DNA of 64,000 bases from Anaerolineae bacterium (GTDB taxonomy: Bacteria; Chloroflexota; Anaerolineae; 4572-78; J111), in contig JAHDWA010000006.1 of NCBI GenBank assembly GCA_023382535.1, forward strand, positions 1 to 64,000. Reading direction: 5' to 3'. Numbering within the stretch: position 1 is the stretch's first letter; every line of letters starts with the position of its first letter. The position numbers and the translations under genes were made by a program. The notes beneath the pieces are model-generated. The model saw nothing but the letters and a program-made list of their open reading frames with translations, did not search any database and was not told where the DNA came from. Positions 33,619 through 42,569 of the stretch are shown piece by piece.

Positions 33619-34632
33619 GTGAGTCCAACCCCTACCCTGTCCGAGCAGCCCATGCGAACCGGCAGCCGCCTGGAACGGGTGTTGCGCTCCGGCCGTTTTG
33701 CCGTCACCGCCGAACTGAACGCGCCCGACAGCGCCGATCCTAACGACGTTTACAAAAATGCATTGGTGCTGGCCGAAGTCTGTGATGCCGTTAATGCCAC
33801 CGACGGCTCGGGGGCTAACTGCCATATGAGCAGCATGGGCTGCTGCGCTCTGCTCACGCGGGCCGGTTATGAGGCCGTCTTGCAGGTGAGCTGCCGCGAT
33901 CGCAATCGGATTGCGATTCAAGGCGACTTGCTCGGTGCGGCGGCGATGGGGGTCAAAAATGTGCTGTGCCTGACCGGCGATGATGTGTCCAACGGCGACC
34001 AGCCCCAGGCCAAACGGGTCTTTGATTTTGATTCGATCCAGTTATTGCAAGTCGCCCGGATGATGCGCGACCAGGGAGTCTTTCTGAGTGGGCGCAAGCT
34101 GACTACGCCGCCCCGGCTTTTCTTGGGCGCAGCGGAGAATCCCTTTGTCCCGCCGTTGGATTGGCGGCCGCTGCGGCTGGGTAAAAAGGTTGAGGCGGGA
34201 GCCGACTTCATCCAAACCCAGTATTGTTTTGACATTCCCCGCCTGCAGCAATTCATGCAGCGGGTGCGCGAGCTGGGGCTGCACGAGCGGGTCTATATTT
34301 TAATTGGTGTTGGCCCGCTGCGCTCTGAGAAGGCAGCCGAGTTTATGCGCACCAAAGTGCCTGGCGTCTGGATTCCTGATGCGGTTGTAGAGCGCCTGGC
34401 CAAGACGCCCAAAGAGAAAAAAGTAGAAGAGGGCATGCAGATTTGTATCGAGATAATTCAGCAAATCCGCGAGATAGAGGGCGTCCATGGTGTCCATGTC
34501 ATGGCTTTTCGCCAGGAAGAAGTAGTGGCCGAAATTATTCAGCGCGCCGGCCTCTTTCCCCGCCGTTCGCGGCGAGAGCTGCCCCGGCAGTCATCCACCG
34601 AAATACTTATCCCCGAAACACCCCTGCTGTAA
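33619..34632 (+). CDS. metF: methylenetetrahydrofolate reductase (MetF)
   Basis: 337 residues from a GTG at 33619 with AGGAG six bases upstream. It is a single (beta/alpha)8 FAD protein of the MTHFR family: the start LERVLRSGRFAVTAEL, the stretch VLCLTGDD (typical GD of the substrate site), FIQTQYCFD and VYILIGVGPL. It converts methylene-THF to methyl-THF, or the reverse, in C1 metabolism. Paired with MetV it probably works with ferredoxin or another electron carrier. The next gene on the same strand, a tungsten-type AOR, lies behind a leader with a terminator. Confidence 0.9.
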   Translation: MSPTPTLSEQPMRTGSRLERVLRSGRFAVTAELNAPDSADPNDVYKNALVLAEVCDAVNATDGSGANCHMSSMGCCALLTRAGYEAVLQVSCRDRNRIAIQGDLLGAAAMGVKNVLCLTGDDVSNGDQPQAKRVFDFDSIQLLQVARMMRDQGVFLSGRKLTTPPRLFLGAAENPFVPPLDWRPLRLGKKVEAGADFIQTQYCFDIPRLQQFMQRVRELGLHERVYILIGVGPLRSEKAAEFMRTKVPGVWIPDAVVERLAKTPKEKKVEEGMQICIEIIQQIREIEGVHGVHVMAFRQEEVVAEIIQRAGLFPRRSRRELPRQSSTEILIPETPLL

Positions 34633-34673
34633 TCCCTTCATTTTCCGCTATGTGTCATTTATCCAAGTAAAGG

Positions 34674-34687
34674 GTGACATCTGTCAC
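34674..34687. promoter_or_regulatory. short palindrome upstream of AOR leader
   Basis: GTGACA-TC-TGTCAC: 6-bp perfect arms around 2 bp. It lies just ahead of a weak TTGATT (34693) / GATAAT (34717) promoter candidate. Confidence 0.4.
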
Positions 34688-34705
34688 TACAATTGATTGG
34701 CTGGA

Positions 34706-34874
34706 ACGCCTATACTGATAATACCCCTGTGAAATGGGGTACTTGTGTTGAGGCGTGGCTTTGCGAAAAAAATTAAAGCAATTAGGTCAATCTGTAGGAC
34801 TATTTTGTGCCGGTGGTAACGGCCAAAATAGCCAGCCAAACGGCGCTATGATAGCTAAACATAGCGCCGTTTTT
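34706..34874 (+). ncRNA. structured leader with terminator before AOR; riboswitch candidate
   Basis: In order: ACGCCT/AGGCGT (34706-34711 with 34751-34756) enclosing ACCCC/GGGGT; a weaker GGCTTT/AAAGC arm at 34757-34779; a strong hairpin CTATTTTG-T-GCCG with CGGC-CAAAATAG (34800-34831); and a terminator AACGGCGCTATG/CATAGCGCCGTT followed by a T run (34839-34874). AOR starts 117 nt later. No known riboswitch family was recognised. It could instead be only the metF terminator region. Confidence 0.45.
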
Positions 34875-34875
34875 A
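34839..34875 (+). terminator. intrinsic terminator between metF and AOR
   Basis: AACGGCGCTATG pairs perfectly with CATAGCGCCGTT over a 9-nt loop, followed by TTTT. Confidence 0.88.
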
Positions 34876-34990
34876 ATTAATCGGTCTCAGGAGGTGAACC
34901 GGGCACCATACTGCACAAGATATTCATGATTCACTTGTTGTAACATCATTTTATTTTTGACTAAACTGTTTAATAACGAGGAGGTTTATA

Positions 34991-36835
34991 ATGAATCTAG
35001 GTGGTTATACTAATCGGGTCGCTCGCGTCAATTTAAGCGATGGGACCGTGGCTTATGAGCAGATCAACGAGGCCGATGCTCGCAAATACCTGGGCGCGCG
35101 CGGTTTGGGCGTCAAATATGTTTTTGACAACGGCCCGGAGGTTGATCCCTTAAGCCCGGATAACATCATGTGTGTGATGACCGGCCCGCTGACCGGCACC
35201 GAGGTCAATATGAGCGGCCGGCTGTGTGTCGTCACCAAATCGCCGCTGACCGGCACCGTTACCGACAGCCATATGGGCGGCTGGACGGCGGCCAAACTCA
35301 AATGGGCCGGGTTTGACGGCCTTGTTTTTAAGGGCAAGTCACCCAAGCCTGTCTACGCCTATGTTGAGGGCGGCCAGGTGACTCTGCTCGACGCCTCGGA
35401 TGTGTGGGGTAAAGGTGTCCATGAAACGCTGGCCATTCTGTGCGAACGGCACGGCGGCAAAGAGAAGGGCGGCAAGGGCGTCGTTGATGGCATGGCGATT
35501 GGCCCGGCGGGCGAAAATCTGGTCAAGTTTGCCTGCTGGGTTAACGTGGATGACCGGGCCTCCGGGCGCGGCGGCACGGGCGCAGTGGCCGGCAGCAAGA
35601 ATTTGAAGGCAATTATCATCAAGGGCGAGAAGAAGAATCGGCCCAAGGCGGCTAACCCGGCAGCCGACAAAGAAGCCCGCAAAAAAGCTCTGGCCGGGAT
35701 CATGGCCGAAGAGAATATCACTTCCCCACGGAAGGGCGGCTTGAGCGTATACGGCACCAACGTGCTGATGAATATTACCAATAGCATGGGCGCGCTGCCG
35801 GCCAATAACTCTCAGGTTACCTCGTTTGGGGAAAAAGGCGAAAAGATTTCCGGCGAATATGTCCGCGAACACATCCTGGTTGACGAACCTACCTGTCACG
35901 CCTGCCCGGTCGCCTGCAAGAAGGAAGTCGAAATCAAGGAAGGCCCGTTCAAGGTACGCATGGAAAGCGTCGAATATGAACCGGCCTGGTCGCTGGGGGC
36001 TAACTGCGGCAACGACGATATTGGGGCGGTCGCCTATATGATTGATATGGCTAACGAATACGGCTTTGACGCCATTGAAATCGGCCAGGTGCTGGCCGTC
36101 TATATGGAAGCCAGTCAGCGCGGCTACACCAATGGCGATGGCAAGCTGGAGTGGGGCGACACCTTGAGCATGGTCGAAACTATTAAGAAGCTGGTCTATC
36201 GTCAGGGAGTAGGTGACATCCTGGCCAATGGGGGCGAATTTGCCGCCAAAGCCTGGGGCCACCCCGAACTTTCCATGTCGGTCAAAGGACAGGGTATTCC
36301 CGCCTACGACCCGCGCGGTTTGAAAGGTATGGGCATTGCTTATGCCACCAGCAACCGCGGCGCCTGTCACCTGCGGGCCTACACTCCCGCGGCTGAATTG
36401 GGAGTTATGCCCTTCGGTTCACTCAAGGTTGATCCACTCGCGTGGGAAGGTAAGGGAAAGCTCGTCAAAATCTTCCAGGATGTCCACGCCGTATCCGACT
36501 CGCTGGATCTGTGCAAATTCTCCGCTTTTGGGATGGGCATGGACGAGTACACCGCTCAGTTCAATGCAGTAACCGGCCTGAACTACAGCGTGGAAGAAAT
36601 GCTCAAGTGTGGCGAACGCATCTACAACCTGGAACGCTACTACAACAACCTGGCCGGCTTCCGCGAAGGCTCCGACTACCTGCCCAAGCGCTTCACCGAC
36701 GAACCCAGCACCATGCCCGGCTCCGAGGGCCACGTCAGCGAGCTGGACAAGATGCTGGCAGAGTATTACACCGACCGTGGCTGGGTCAACGGTGTGGTGC
36801 CGGAGAGCAAGCTGAAAGAACTGGAGATTGTTTAG
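34991..36835 (+). CDS. aor: aldehyde:ferredoxin oxidoreductase (tungsten-type)
   Basis: 614 residues, the usual family length. The N-terminal pterin-binding domain begins GGYTNRVARVNLS; the central region carries RLCVVTKSPLTGT and GRGGTGAVAGSKNLKAI. Cluster ligands Cys302, Cys305 and Cys309 (CHACPVAC) and Cys508 (DLCKFSAFG) form the 4Fe-4S site. The family oxidises aldehydes to acids or runs in reverse with ferredoxin, using a bis-pterin tungsten (or molybdenum) cofactor; it is cytoplasmic. GAGGAGG precedes the ATG. It follows metV-metF and a structured leader, and is convergent with a MoaD-type pair that could serve its cofactor synthesis. Substrate cannot be deduced. Confidence 0.93.
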   Translation: MNLGGYTNRVARVNLSDGTVAYEQINEADARKYLGARGLGVKYVFDNGPEVDPLSPDNIMCVMTGPLTGTEVNMSGRLCVVTKSPLTGTVTDSHMGGWTAAKLKWAGFDGLVFKGKSPKPVYAYVEGGQVTLLDASDVWGKGVHETLAILCERHGGKEKGGKGVVDGMAIGPAGENLVKFACWVNVDDRASGRGGTGAVAGSKNLKAIIIKGEKKNRPKAANPAADKEARKKALAGIMAEENITSPRKGGLSVYGTNVLMNITNSMGALPANNSQVTSFGEKGEKISGEYVREHILVDEPTCHACPVACKKEVEIKEGPFKVRMESVEYEPAWSLGANCGNDDIGAVAYMIDMANEYGFDAIEIGQVLAVYMEASQRGYTNGDGKLEWGDTLSMVETIKKLVYRQGVGDILANGGEFAAKAWGHPELSMSVKGQGIPAYDPRGLKGMGIAYATSNRGACHLRAYTPAAELGVMPFGSLKVDPLAWEGKGKLVKIFQDVHAVSDSLDLCKFSAFGMGMDEYTAQFNAVTGLNYSVEEMLKCGERIYNLERYYNNLAGFREGSDYLPKRFTDEPSTMPGSEGHVSELDKMLAEYYTDRGWVNGVVPESKLKELEIV

Positions 36836-36917
36836 CAGAAGAGAGTAGTCAGTCGCCAGTAGTCAGAACATTGATTTGATAACTCGGTTTACTACTGAAT
36901 TGACACCCTGATAAAAG

Positions 36918-36958
36918 AACAGTAGCGAGGAGTAAATGCTCTCGCTACTGTTTTCATT
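36918..36958. terminator. terminator after AOR
   Basis: AACAGTAGCGAG (36918-36929) and CTCGCTACTGTT (36941-36952) pair perfectly, followed by T-rich sequence. It lies between convergent genes. Confidence 0.88.
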
Positions 36959-36985
36959 TCTCAATTCTTTTTTCTAGATTTCCCT

Positions 36986-37231
36986 TTACCCGCCGCCGCG
37001 CAAGGTTTTCCAGTGTAACTGATCCAATAAGGCGGCAATGGCTGTATCGTCGCCGGAAAACTCAACCTCGATGCGGCCGGCGACCAGTGAACCAATCTTA
37101 ACCGGCTCGCTCTTCCTGACCACCGCCTGCCACTGGCCGGCGGCCAGCACGTTTTCAGCGACCTCGGTCGCCCCCAAATCGGTCAGATACCCTTTCATCG
37201 CCGCCAGGGGCACGCCGTAGGTGAGCTTCAA
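36986..37231 (-). CDS. small MoaD-associated protein
   Basis: 81 residues. The start overlaps the stop of the MoaD-like gene (ATGA), so the two are translationally coupled. The alternating strand and helix pattern (VKIGSLVAGRIEVEFSGDD...AALLDQLHW) suggests a small alpha+beta domain, perhaps the domain sometimes fused behind MoaD-like proteins (the MoaD-related C-terminal domain). This identification is from memory of layout only. Its role probably concerns molybdenum or tungsten cofactor sulfur transfer. Confidence 0.55.
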   Translation of the reverse strand: MKLTYGVPLAAMKGYLTDLGATEVAENVLAAGQWQAVVRKSEPVKIGSLVAGRIEVEFSGDDTAIAALLDQLHWKTLRGGG

Positions 37232-37509
37232 TGCAGGCCCCCTCCGACCGGCGGAAAGATGCGGATACTATCTTTGGCGGTCACTAGGGTCTCCAGGCCG
37301 TTGATATAGCGCATATCCCGGCCATTGACCAGGATGTGTATTGCCGGATGAAGGTCGCGCCCGTTGGTGTGCAGCTTGGGGATGAGGGCCGGGAATTTGG
37401 CGCATAAAGCTTCCAAAATCTGGCCCACCGTCATTGCCGATGTGTCGCCGAGTTGGACGCTGGAACCACCTACAACATCCCGCAATGTAGCATAAACCTT
37501 GATTTCCAT
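37228..37509 (-). CDS. MoaD/ThiS-family sulfur carrier
   Basis: 93 residues with the ubiquitin-like fold of MoaD (MEIKVYATLRDV start; GLETLVTAKDSIRIFPPVGGG end). The thiocarboxylate Gly-Gly is present but followed by Leu-His (GGGLH), unlike classical MoaD, which ends in GG. The tail would have to be removed or tolerated. MoaD donates sulfur to make the dithiolene of molybdopterin, needed by both the AOR and the cox hydroxylase next door. It leads a two-gene unit. Confidence 0.85.
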   Translation of the reverse strand: MEIKVYATLRDVVGGSSVQLGDTSAMTVGQILEALCAKFPALIPKLHTNGRDLHPAIHILVNGRDMRYINGLETLVTAKDSIRIFPPVGGGLH

Positions 37510-37591
37510 AGCTCTTGTGCCTCAGTAGTGGTCTGATCGCTGATATTGTAAGTCAATATTAATGGAAAGCAAGTATCAGCCAAAATTGTAT

Positions 37592-37620
37592 TTGACACAG
37601 GTTGGAGCCTATGTTAGAAT
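37592..37620 (+). promoter_or_regulatory. promoter of the cox operon
   Basis: TTGACA (37592-37597), 17 bp, TAGAAT (37615-37620). The leader that follows (about 190 nt) holds a TTCAAG-rich segment with CTTGAATT/AATTCAAG arms (37667-37692) and a hairpin CACGGGA/TCCCGTG (37755-37774). Confidence 0.75.
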
Positions 37621-37813
37621 TTCTCTCGAAACTTCAAGCAAGACCCCCCCTTACACAATATAAGGGCTTGAATTAAGTCTGTTCAATTCAAGTTCAAGCT
37701 CCTGATGCTGATCTGCGGCTGTTGAGATTATCAAAGTTCATGACTTAATGCTGGCACGGGAAATATGTCCCGTGTTTATCTAAATCGTTTTGACTCTTGA
37801 GGAGGAACAAGTA

Positions 37814-38518
37814 GTGAAACTTGAAGGTACTTATACCTTTGATGCCCCGCGTGAAACTGTCTGGCAGGCGCTCCTGGACCCGGAGGTGCTGGCCCGGACT
37901 ATGCCCGGCTGTGAAAAGTTGGAACAAATTGGCGAAAACGAATACAAAGGCGCTCTGAAAATCCGGGTTGGGCCGGTTCAGGGACAGTTTGAGGGAATTG
38001 TTAATCTCTCTAATATAAACGCCCCGGAGAGCTACCGGATGCAGGTTGACGGTAAAGGCGCGCCCGGCTTTATGAAAGGGGTGGGAGAAGTTCGCTTAGA
38101 AGACCAGGGGGACGCAACCCTGATGCATTACACGGGTGAAGCCCAGGTGGGCGGCCGCATTGCCAGTGTCGGGCAGCGGCTGCTCGACAGCTCGGCTAAA
38201 GCCCTGACCCGGCAAAGCCTTGATGGCTTGCATGAACAGATTAAAGCCAGGGTTCAAGCCAGCGCCAGCCACCATGCCGAAGAAGCTTTAGTGGGCACGC
38301 AACCTCAAGCAGCGGAGTCTAGCAGCCCCCCCTCACAAGTAGAATTTGCGATGGGCGTGGCTAAACACCTGGTTGACGATCTGGTGCCAGCGCCGCAGCG
38401 CCCCAAGCTGATTGCGGCCAGCCTGGTCTTTTTAGGGTCGTTAGTTGTGCTCAACTGGTGGATGAATGCCATTGCCCGCAAAGTAGCCAAGGAAGTTTGG
38501 GAAAGGAGGGTATATTAG
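37814..38518 (+). CDS. coxG: CoxG-type membrane-anchored SRPBCC protein
   Basis: 234 residues from a GTG at 37814 with GAGGAGG upstream; a TTG eight codons earlier lies inside the Shine-Dalgarno and is unlikely. Residues 1-145 are the SRPBCC fold of CO dehydrogenase subunit G (start KLEGTYTFDAPRETVWQAL; DPEVLARTMPGCEKLE). A Pro/Ser-rich linker leads to one membrane helix near the end (LIAASLVFLGSLVVLNWW). In Oligotropha CoxG helps to anchor the CO dehydrogenase at the membrane; the same role is expected here. It is the first gene of the coxG-S-L-M operon. Confidence 0.9.
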   Translation: MKLEGTYTFDAPRETVWQALLDPEVLARTMPGCEKLEQIGENEYKGALKIRVGPVQGQFEGIVNLSNINAPESYRMQVDGKGAPGFMKGVGEVRLEDQGDATLMHYTGEAQVGGRIASVGQRLLDSSAKALTRQSLDGLHEQIKARVQASASHHAEEALVGTQPQAAESSSPPSQVEFAMGVAKHLVDDLVPAPQRPKLIAASLVFLGSLVVLNWWMNAIARKVAKEVWERRVY

Positions 38519-38702
38519 CAGCTAGTAGATGGCAGATAGTAGGCGGTAGACAGGGGGTAGAAGGTGGAGAAAAGTTAGATCGCAGGATGCGGGTAAGGCT
38601 GACCCGGAATCCAGGCCCGTCAGAGAGCCAGAGGCCCCCAAGCGGCGGGCAGTCTAACATCTAAAGTCCAAAATCTAGAATCCAATGAAGGAGGCGGTTT
38701 CG

Positions 38703-39176
38703 ATGACTGAAATTACGGTAAAAGTGAACGGGACAACCTATACCAGGGATGTTGAACCGCGAACGCTGTTGGTTCATTTCCTGCGTGATGGGTTGGGCCT
38801 GACGGGAACCAATATTGGCTGCGATACCAGTCAATGCGGCGCGTGTACCATCCACATGGATGGGCTGGCCATAAAATCCTGCACTACCCTGGCCGTTCAA
38901 GCTGACGGCTCCGAAATTACCACTATTGAGGGGTTGGCCAAAAATGGCACGCTACACCCCATGCAGCAAGCTTTCTGGGATAATCACGGCTTGCAGTGCG
39001 GCTATTGCACTCCCGGCATGATCATGGCCGCAACCAAACTGGTTGAACACAATCCAAATATCAGTGAGGCTGAAATTCGGCATGGGCTGGAGGGGAATAT
39101 TTGCCGCTGCACCGGCTACGATAATATCGTCCGGGCGGTCCAGCAGGCGGCCAGAGCCACAGCAGGAGGTGCATGA
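38703..39176 (+). CDS. coxS: CoxS-type 2Fe-2S small subunit
   Basis: 157 residues from the ATG at 38703 with AAGGAGG upstream (a further ATG at 38685 overlaps that site). The N-terminal plant-type [2Fe-2S] motif is [16 protein letters not shown], with a second Cys about 22 residues on. The C-terminal [2Fe-2S] domain reads QCGYCTPGM and [10 protein letters not shown]. It passes electrons between the molybdenum site and FAD. The stop overlaps the coxL start. Confidence 0.92.
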   Translation: MTEITVKVNGTTYTRDVEPRTLLVHFLRDGLGLTGTNIGCDTSQCGACTIHMDGLAIKSCTTLAVQADGSEITTIEGLAKNGTLHPMQQAFWDNHGLQCGYCTPGMIMAATKLVEHNPNISEAEIRHGLEGNICRCTGYDNIVRAVQQAARATAGGA

Positions 39177-41539
39177 TGACAAAGTACGTGGGTCAAAGCA
39201 TCAAGCGTGTTGAAGATCCTCGCTTTATCCAGGGCAAAGGCGGCTATGTCGCCAATGTTCAGTTACCTGGCATGGTTCACATGGCTATCAAGCGCAGCCC
39301 CTATGGTCACGCTAAAATCAAAAGCATCAACACTGAAAAGGCCAAGGCCTTGCCCGGCGTGCTGGCAGTGTACACCGGCCAGGATTTGATTGACGGCAGC
39401 ATCGGCAAACTGCCCTGCGGCTGGCTGGTGCCCAATATTAAAGTGCCAACCCGCTGGCCCTTAACCGTAGACAAAGTGCGCCATGTGGGGGATGGTGTTG
39501 CCGCCGTAGTGGCCGAAAGTTCTTACATTGCCTATGATGCGCTCGATTTGATCGAAGTGGATTACGAGCCGTTACCGGCCATTGTTGGCGCCAAAGCCGC
39601 TGCTGAACCGGGCAGGCCGCTGGTTCACGACGATATAGCTGACAATGTCAGCTACACCTGGGCTTTGGGGGATAAAGAAGCCTGCGATAAGGCTTTTGCC
39701 GAGGCGGAGCATGTGGTTGAGCTTGACTTAATCAATCAACGGCTCATCCCCAATGCCATGGAACCAAGGGCGGCTGCCGCTCAATGGAATGCGGCGACGG
39801 AGGAAATGACCGTCTGGACCACCAGCCAGAATCCCCACATTATCCGCCTGCTGTTAGGGGCTTTTACCCTGGGCATCCCGGAGCACAAATTACGGGTCAT
39901 CTCTCCGGATGTGGGTGGCGGCTTTGGGAGCAAAATTTTTCACTACCCTGAAGAGATCATTGTGCCCTGGGCGGCCCGCCAGCTAAACCGCCCGGTCAAA
40001 TGGGTCAGCACCCGAAGTGAAGCCATGATGACCGACTCGCAGGGGCGCGACCACATCACCAAGGCCAAACTGGCCCTCAAAAAAGATGGTACCTTCACCG
40101 GGCTGCACGTGCAAACTTGGGCCGACAACGGGGCTTATCTGTCTACAATGGCGCCACTGATTCCGACGGCCCTGTATATCACCCTCTTCTCCGGTCTGTA
40201 TCAAATGAAGGGCATTTGGGGCGAAATGTGGGGCACCTTGACCAACACCGTGCCGGTTGATGCCTATCGAGGCGCGGGCCGGCCCGAAGCAGCATATTTG
40301 ATTGAACGTCTCGTTGATATAGCCGCCCGGGAACTGGGCATGGATCCCGTTGAAATCCGGCGCAAGAATTTCATCCCCAAAGAAGCATTCCCCTATCAAA
40401 CCCCGGTTGCTTTCCTGTATGACAGCGGCGACTACAACAAATTGTTCGACAAAGCCGTAGAAATGGCCAATTACGGCGGGATGCGCCAGGCGCAGGCCGA
40501 AGCCCGCAAAGCCGGTAAACTGGTGGGTATCGGCGTCTGTGGCGCGATTGAAGCCAGCGGCCCGGCTCCCTCGGCAGTAGCCGGTTCGCTGGGATCGGCG
40601 GTGGGTTTCTGGGAGTGTGGCGCAGTTCGGGTGCATCCGAGCGGCAAAGTAAGTGTTCTGACCGGATCGCATACCCACGGCCAGGGACACGAAACCACCT
40701 TCGCTCAAATCGTGGCCGACGAGTTAGGCATCGCCATGGAGGACATTGAAATTGTGCATGGCGATACCGCCCGCGTGCTCCAGGGAATGGGAAGCTACGG
40801 CAGTCGCAGCACCAGTGTCGGCGGCACGGCTTTGGTTAAAAGTGCGGAGAAGGTCCGCCAAAAGGCAATCAAAATTGCGGCCCATCAACTGGAAGCTGCC
40901 GAAGAAGATATGGTTTATGATCAAGCCACTGGTAAGATTCACGTCAAAGGCGCACCCGACCGGGCCAAAGGCTTTGCCGAAGTTGCCCTGGCGGCTTATA
41001 CCGCGCACAATTTGCCGGCAGGTTTGGAACCGGGCCTGGAAGAGACCGCCTTTTACGACCCGGCCAACTTTACCTTCCCTAACAGCGCCCACATCGCCCA
41101 GGTTGAAGTTGACCGCGATACCGGCGAAGTCACTATTCAAAAGTACATCGCCGTGGACGATGTCGGCAACGTGATCAACCCACTTATTGTTCAGGGGCAG
41201 ATCGTCGGGGGAATTGTCCAGGGCATTGGGCAAGCTTTGTGGGAGAACGGTGTGTACGATGAGAATGGCCAGCTTTTAAGCGGCTCGCTGCTGGACTACG
41301 CTATGCCACGGGCCGACCGGCTGGTAACGGCTGAAGTGGGCCGGACGGAAACGCCGTCACCGCACAACCCGCTGGGGGTAAAAGGCGCAGGCGAGATGGG
41401 GACCATTGCCGCAACCCCGGCCATCGCCAATGCGGTGATGGACGCGCTGTCCCCTCTCGGCATTAAACACATTGACTTGCCTCTGACCCCGGAGAAAATC
41501 TACAATGCCATCAGGAGCGCAAATGGAGGAGGTAACTGA
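39173..41539 (+). CDS. coxL: form II CoxL-type molybdenum hydroxylase large subunit
   Basis: 788 residues, xanthine oxidase family. The active-site loop is AYRGAGR (364-370), the sequence of form II (BMS) enzymes; true aerobic CO dehydrogenases have AYRCSFR with the copper-binding Cys. The catalytic Glu741 is in KGAGEMG. The start overlaps the stop of coxS (ATGA). Form II proteins have uncertain or variable substrates (CO at low rate, or purines and N-heterocycles), so the label CO dehydrogenase is not safe here. It needs a molybdopterin cytosine dinucleotide cofactor; the MoaD pair lies nearby. Confidence 0.92.
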   Translation: MMTKYVGQSIKRVEDPRFIQGKGGYVANVQLPGMVHMAIKRSPYGHAKIKSINTEKAKALPGVLAVYTGQDLIDGSIGKLPCGWLVPNIKVPTRWPLTVDKVRHVGDGVAAVVAESSYIAYDALDLIEVDYEPLPAIVGAKAAAEPGRPLVHDDIADNVSYTWALGDKEACDKAFAEAEHVVELDLINQRLIPNAMEPRAAAAQWNAATEEMTVWTTSQNPHIIRLLLGAFTLGIPEHKLRVISPDVGGGFGSKIFHYPEEIIVPWAARQLNRPVKWVSTRSEAMMTDSQGRDHITKAKLALKKDGTFTGLHVQTWADNGAYLSTMAPLIPTALYITLFSGLYQMKGIWGEMWGTLTNTVPVDAYRGAGRPEAAYLIERLVDIAARELGMDPVEIRRKNFIPKEAFPYQTPVAFLYDSGDYNKLFDKAVEMANYGGMRQAQAEARKAGKLVGIGVCGAIEASGPAPSAVAGSLGSAVGFWECGAVRVHPSGKVSVLTGSHTHGQGHETTFAQIVADELGIAMEDIEIVHGDTARVLQGMGSYGSRSTSVGGTALVKSAEKVRQKAIKIAAHQLEAAEEDMVYDQATGKIHVKGAPDRAKGFAEVALAAYTAHNLPAGLEPGLEETAFYDPANFTFPNSAHIAQVEVDRDTGEVTIQKYIAVDDVGNVINPLIVQGQIVGGIVQGIGQALWENGVYDENGQLLSGSLLDYAMPRADRLVTAEVGRTETPSPHNPLGVKGAGEMGTIAATPAIANAVMDALSPLGIKHIDLPLTPEKIYNAIRSANGGGN

Positions 41540-42396
41540 TGTATCCGCCAAAATTTGATTACTACAAAGCTACTTCGCTGGCCGAAGCCGTCTCTCTGCT
41601 CAGACAGCACAGCGGGGCCAAGGTTCTGGCCGGAGGGCACAGCCTCATCCCGGTGATGAACCTGCGTTTGGCTGATCCGGGCACGTTGATTGATATTGGC
41701 CGGATCAGTGAACTGAAGGGTATCTCGGCCAGTAATGGGTCTATCCGTATCGGTGCCCTGACGCCCCATGCCTTGATCGCCGCCTCTGCGGATGTGCCTG
41801 CCGTCTTGGCTGAGGCCGCCGGGATGATCGGCGACCCGCAGGTGCGCAACCGGGGAACTATCGGCGGCAACATCGCTCATGCCGACCCTGCCTCGGATCT
41901 GCCGACCGTGCTGACCGCCCTGGGCGCGAAGATTCACGTGACCGGGCCGAACGGTAATCGCACCATCTTGGCCGACGATTTCTTCACGGGTCTTTTCGCC
42001 ACAGCCTTAGCCGACGGCGAGATTGTCACTGCCATTGAAGTGGCTAAAAGCGGCGCTGGGAGCGGGTCGGCTTACACCAAACTGTTCAACCCGGCATCAC
42101 GCTATGCCATGGTCGGCGCAGCAGCTATTGTCACCGTGAGCGGTGGCAGTTGCACCGCTGCCGGCGTGGCTGTCGGCGGCCTGGTCCCCTCAGCCACCAG
42201 GGCCAAATCTGTTGAAGCCGCGCTTATCGGCAAACCGTTGAGTGAAGAAAATATCGCCGCGGCAGCTCAAGCTGTGCTGAACGATTTAGGCGACGACATC
42301 ATTGGCGATATTCATGCCAGCGCTGAGTATCGTAAGGCGATGGCTCCGGTGTTTGTGAAACGAGCCCTAACGGCTGCGGCCCAACGAGCCGGGTAG
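41539..42396 (+). CDS. coxM: CoxM-type FAD-binding subunit
   Basis: 285 residues with the FAD-binding motifs AGGHSL (32-37) and TIGGNIAHADP (about 112-122), and a C-terminal CO_deh_flav_C domain. The start shares one base with the coxL stop (TGATG) and GGAGGAGG lies upstream. It completes the three-subunit hydroxylase and probably delivers electrons to quinone or another acceptor. It is the last gene of the operon, closed by a strong terminator. Confidence 0.92.
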   Translation: MYPPKFDYYKATSLAEAVSLLRQHSGAKVLAGGHSLIPVMNLRLADPGTLIDIGRISELKGISASNGSIRIGALTPHALIAASADVPAVLAEAAGMIGDPQVRNRGTIGGNIAHADPASDLPTVLTALGAKIHVTGPNGNRTILADDFFTGLFATALADGEIVTAIEVAKSGAGSGSAYTKLFNPASRYAMVGAAAIVTVSGGSCTAAGVAVGGLVPSATRAKSVEAALIGKPLSEENIAAAAQAVLNDLGDDIIGDIHASAEYRKAMAPVFVKRALTAAAQRAG

Positions 42397-42430
42397 GTGA
42401 CGCTTTATAAGCGTGACCTACCCGATGAAC

Positions 42431-42468
42431 AAAAAGGCCGGCGAGTAATTATCCTCGCCGGCCTTTTT
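42431..42468. terminator. terminator after coxM
   Basis: AAAAAGGCCGGCGAG and CTCGCCGGCCTTTTT form a long stem with an 8-nt loop. Symmetric A and T runs make it bidirectional. Confidence 0.92.
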
Positions 42469-42569
42469 GTGTTCAATTTTGTCAGGGTACCCTGAGTAGA
42501 CCGAGCGCAGCGAAGGTCGTATCGAAGAGTGCTAATTTCAGTTGTTCCCCTGTTTACCTTCTCCTTGAA

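Noticed and set aside
35339..36370. 343-residue minus-strand ORF
   Set aside because: Antisense shadow of the AOR gene, whose cluster ligands are all in the plus frame.
39173..41539. Call of a true aerobic CO dehydrogenase
   Set aside because: The active-site loop is AYRGAGR and lacks the Cys of the copper site found in form I enzymes.
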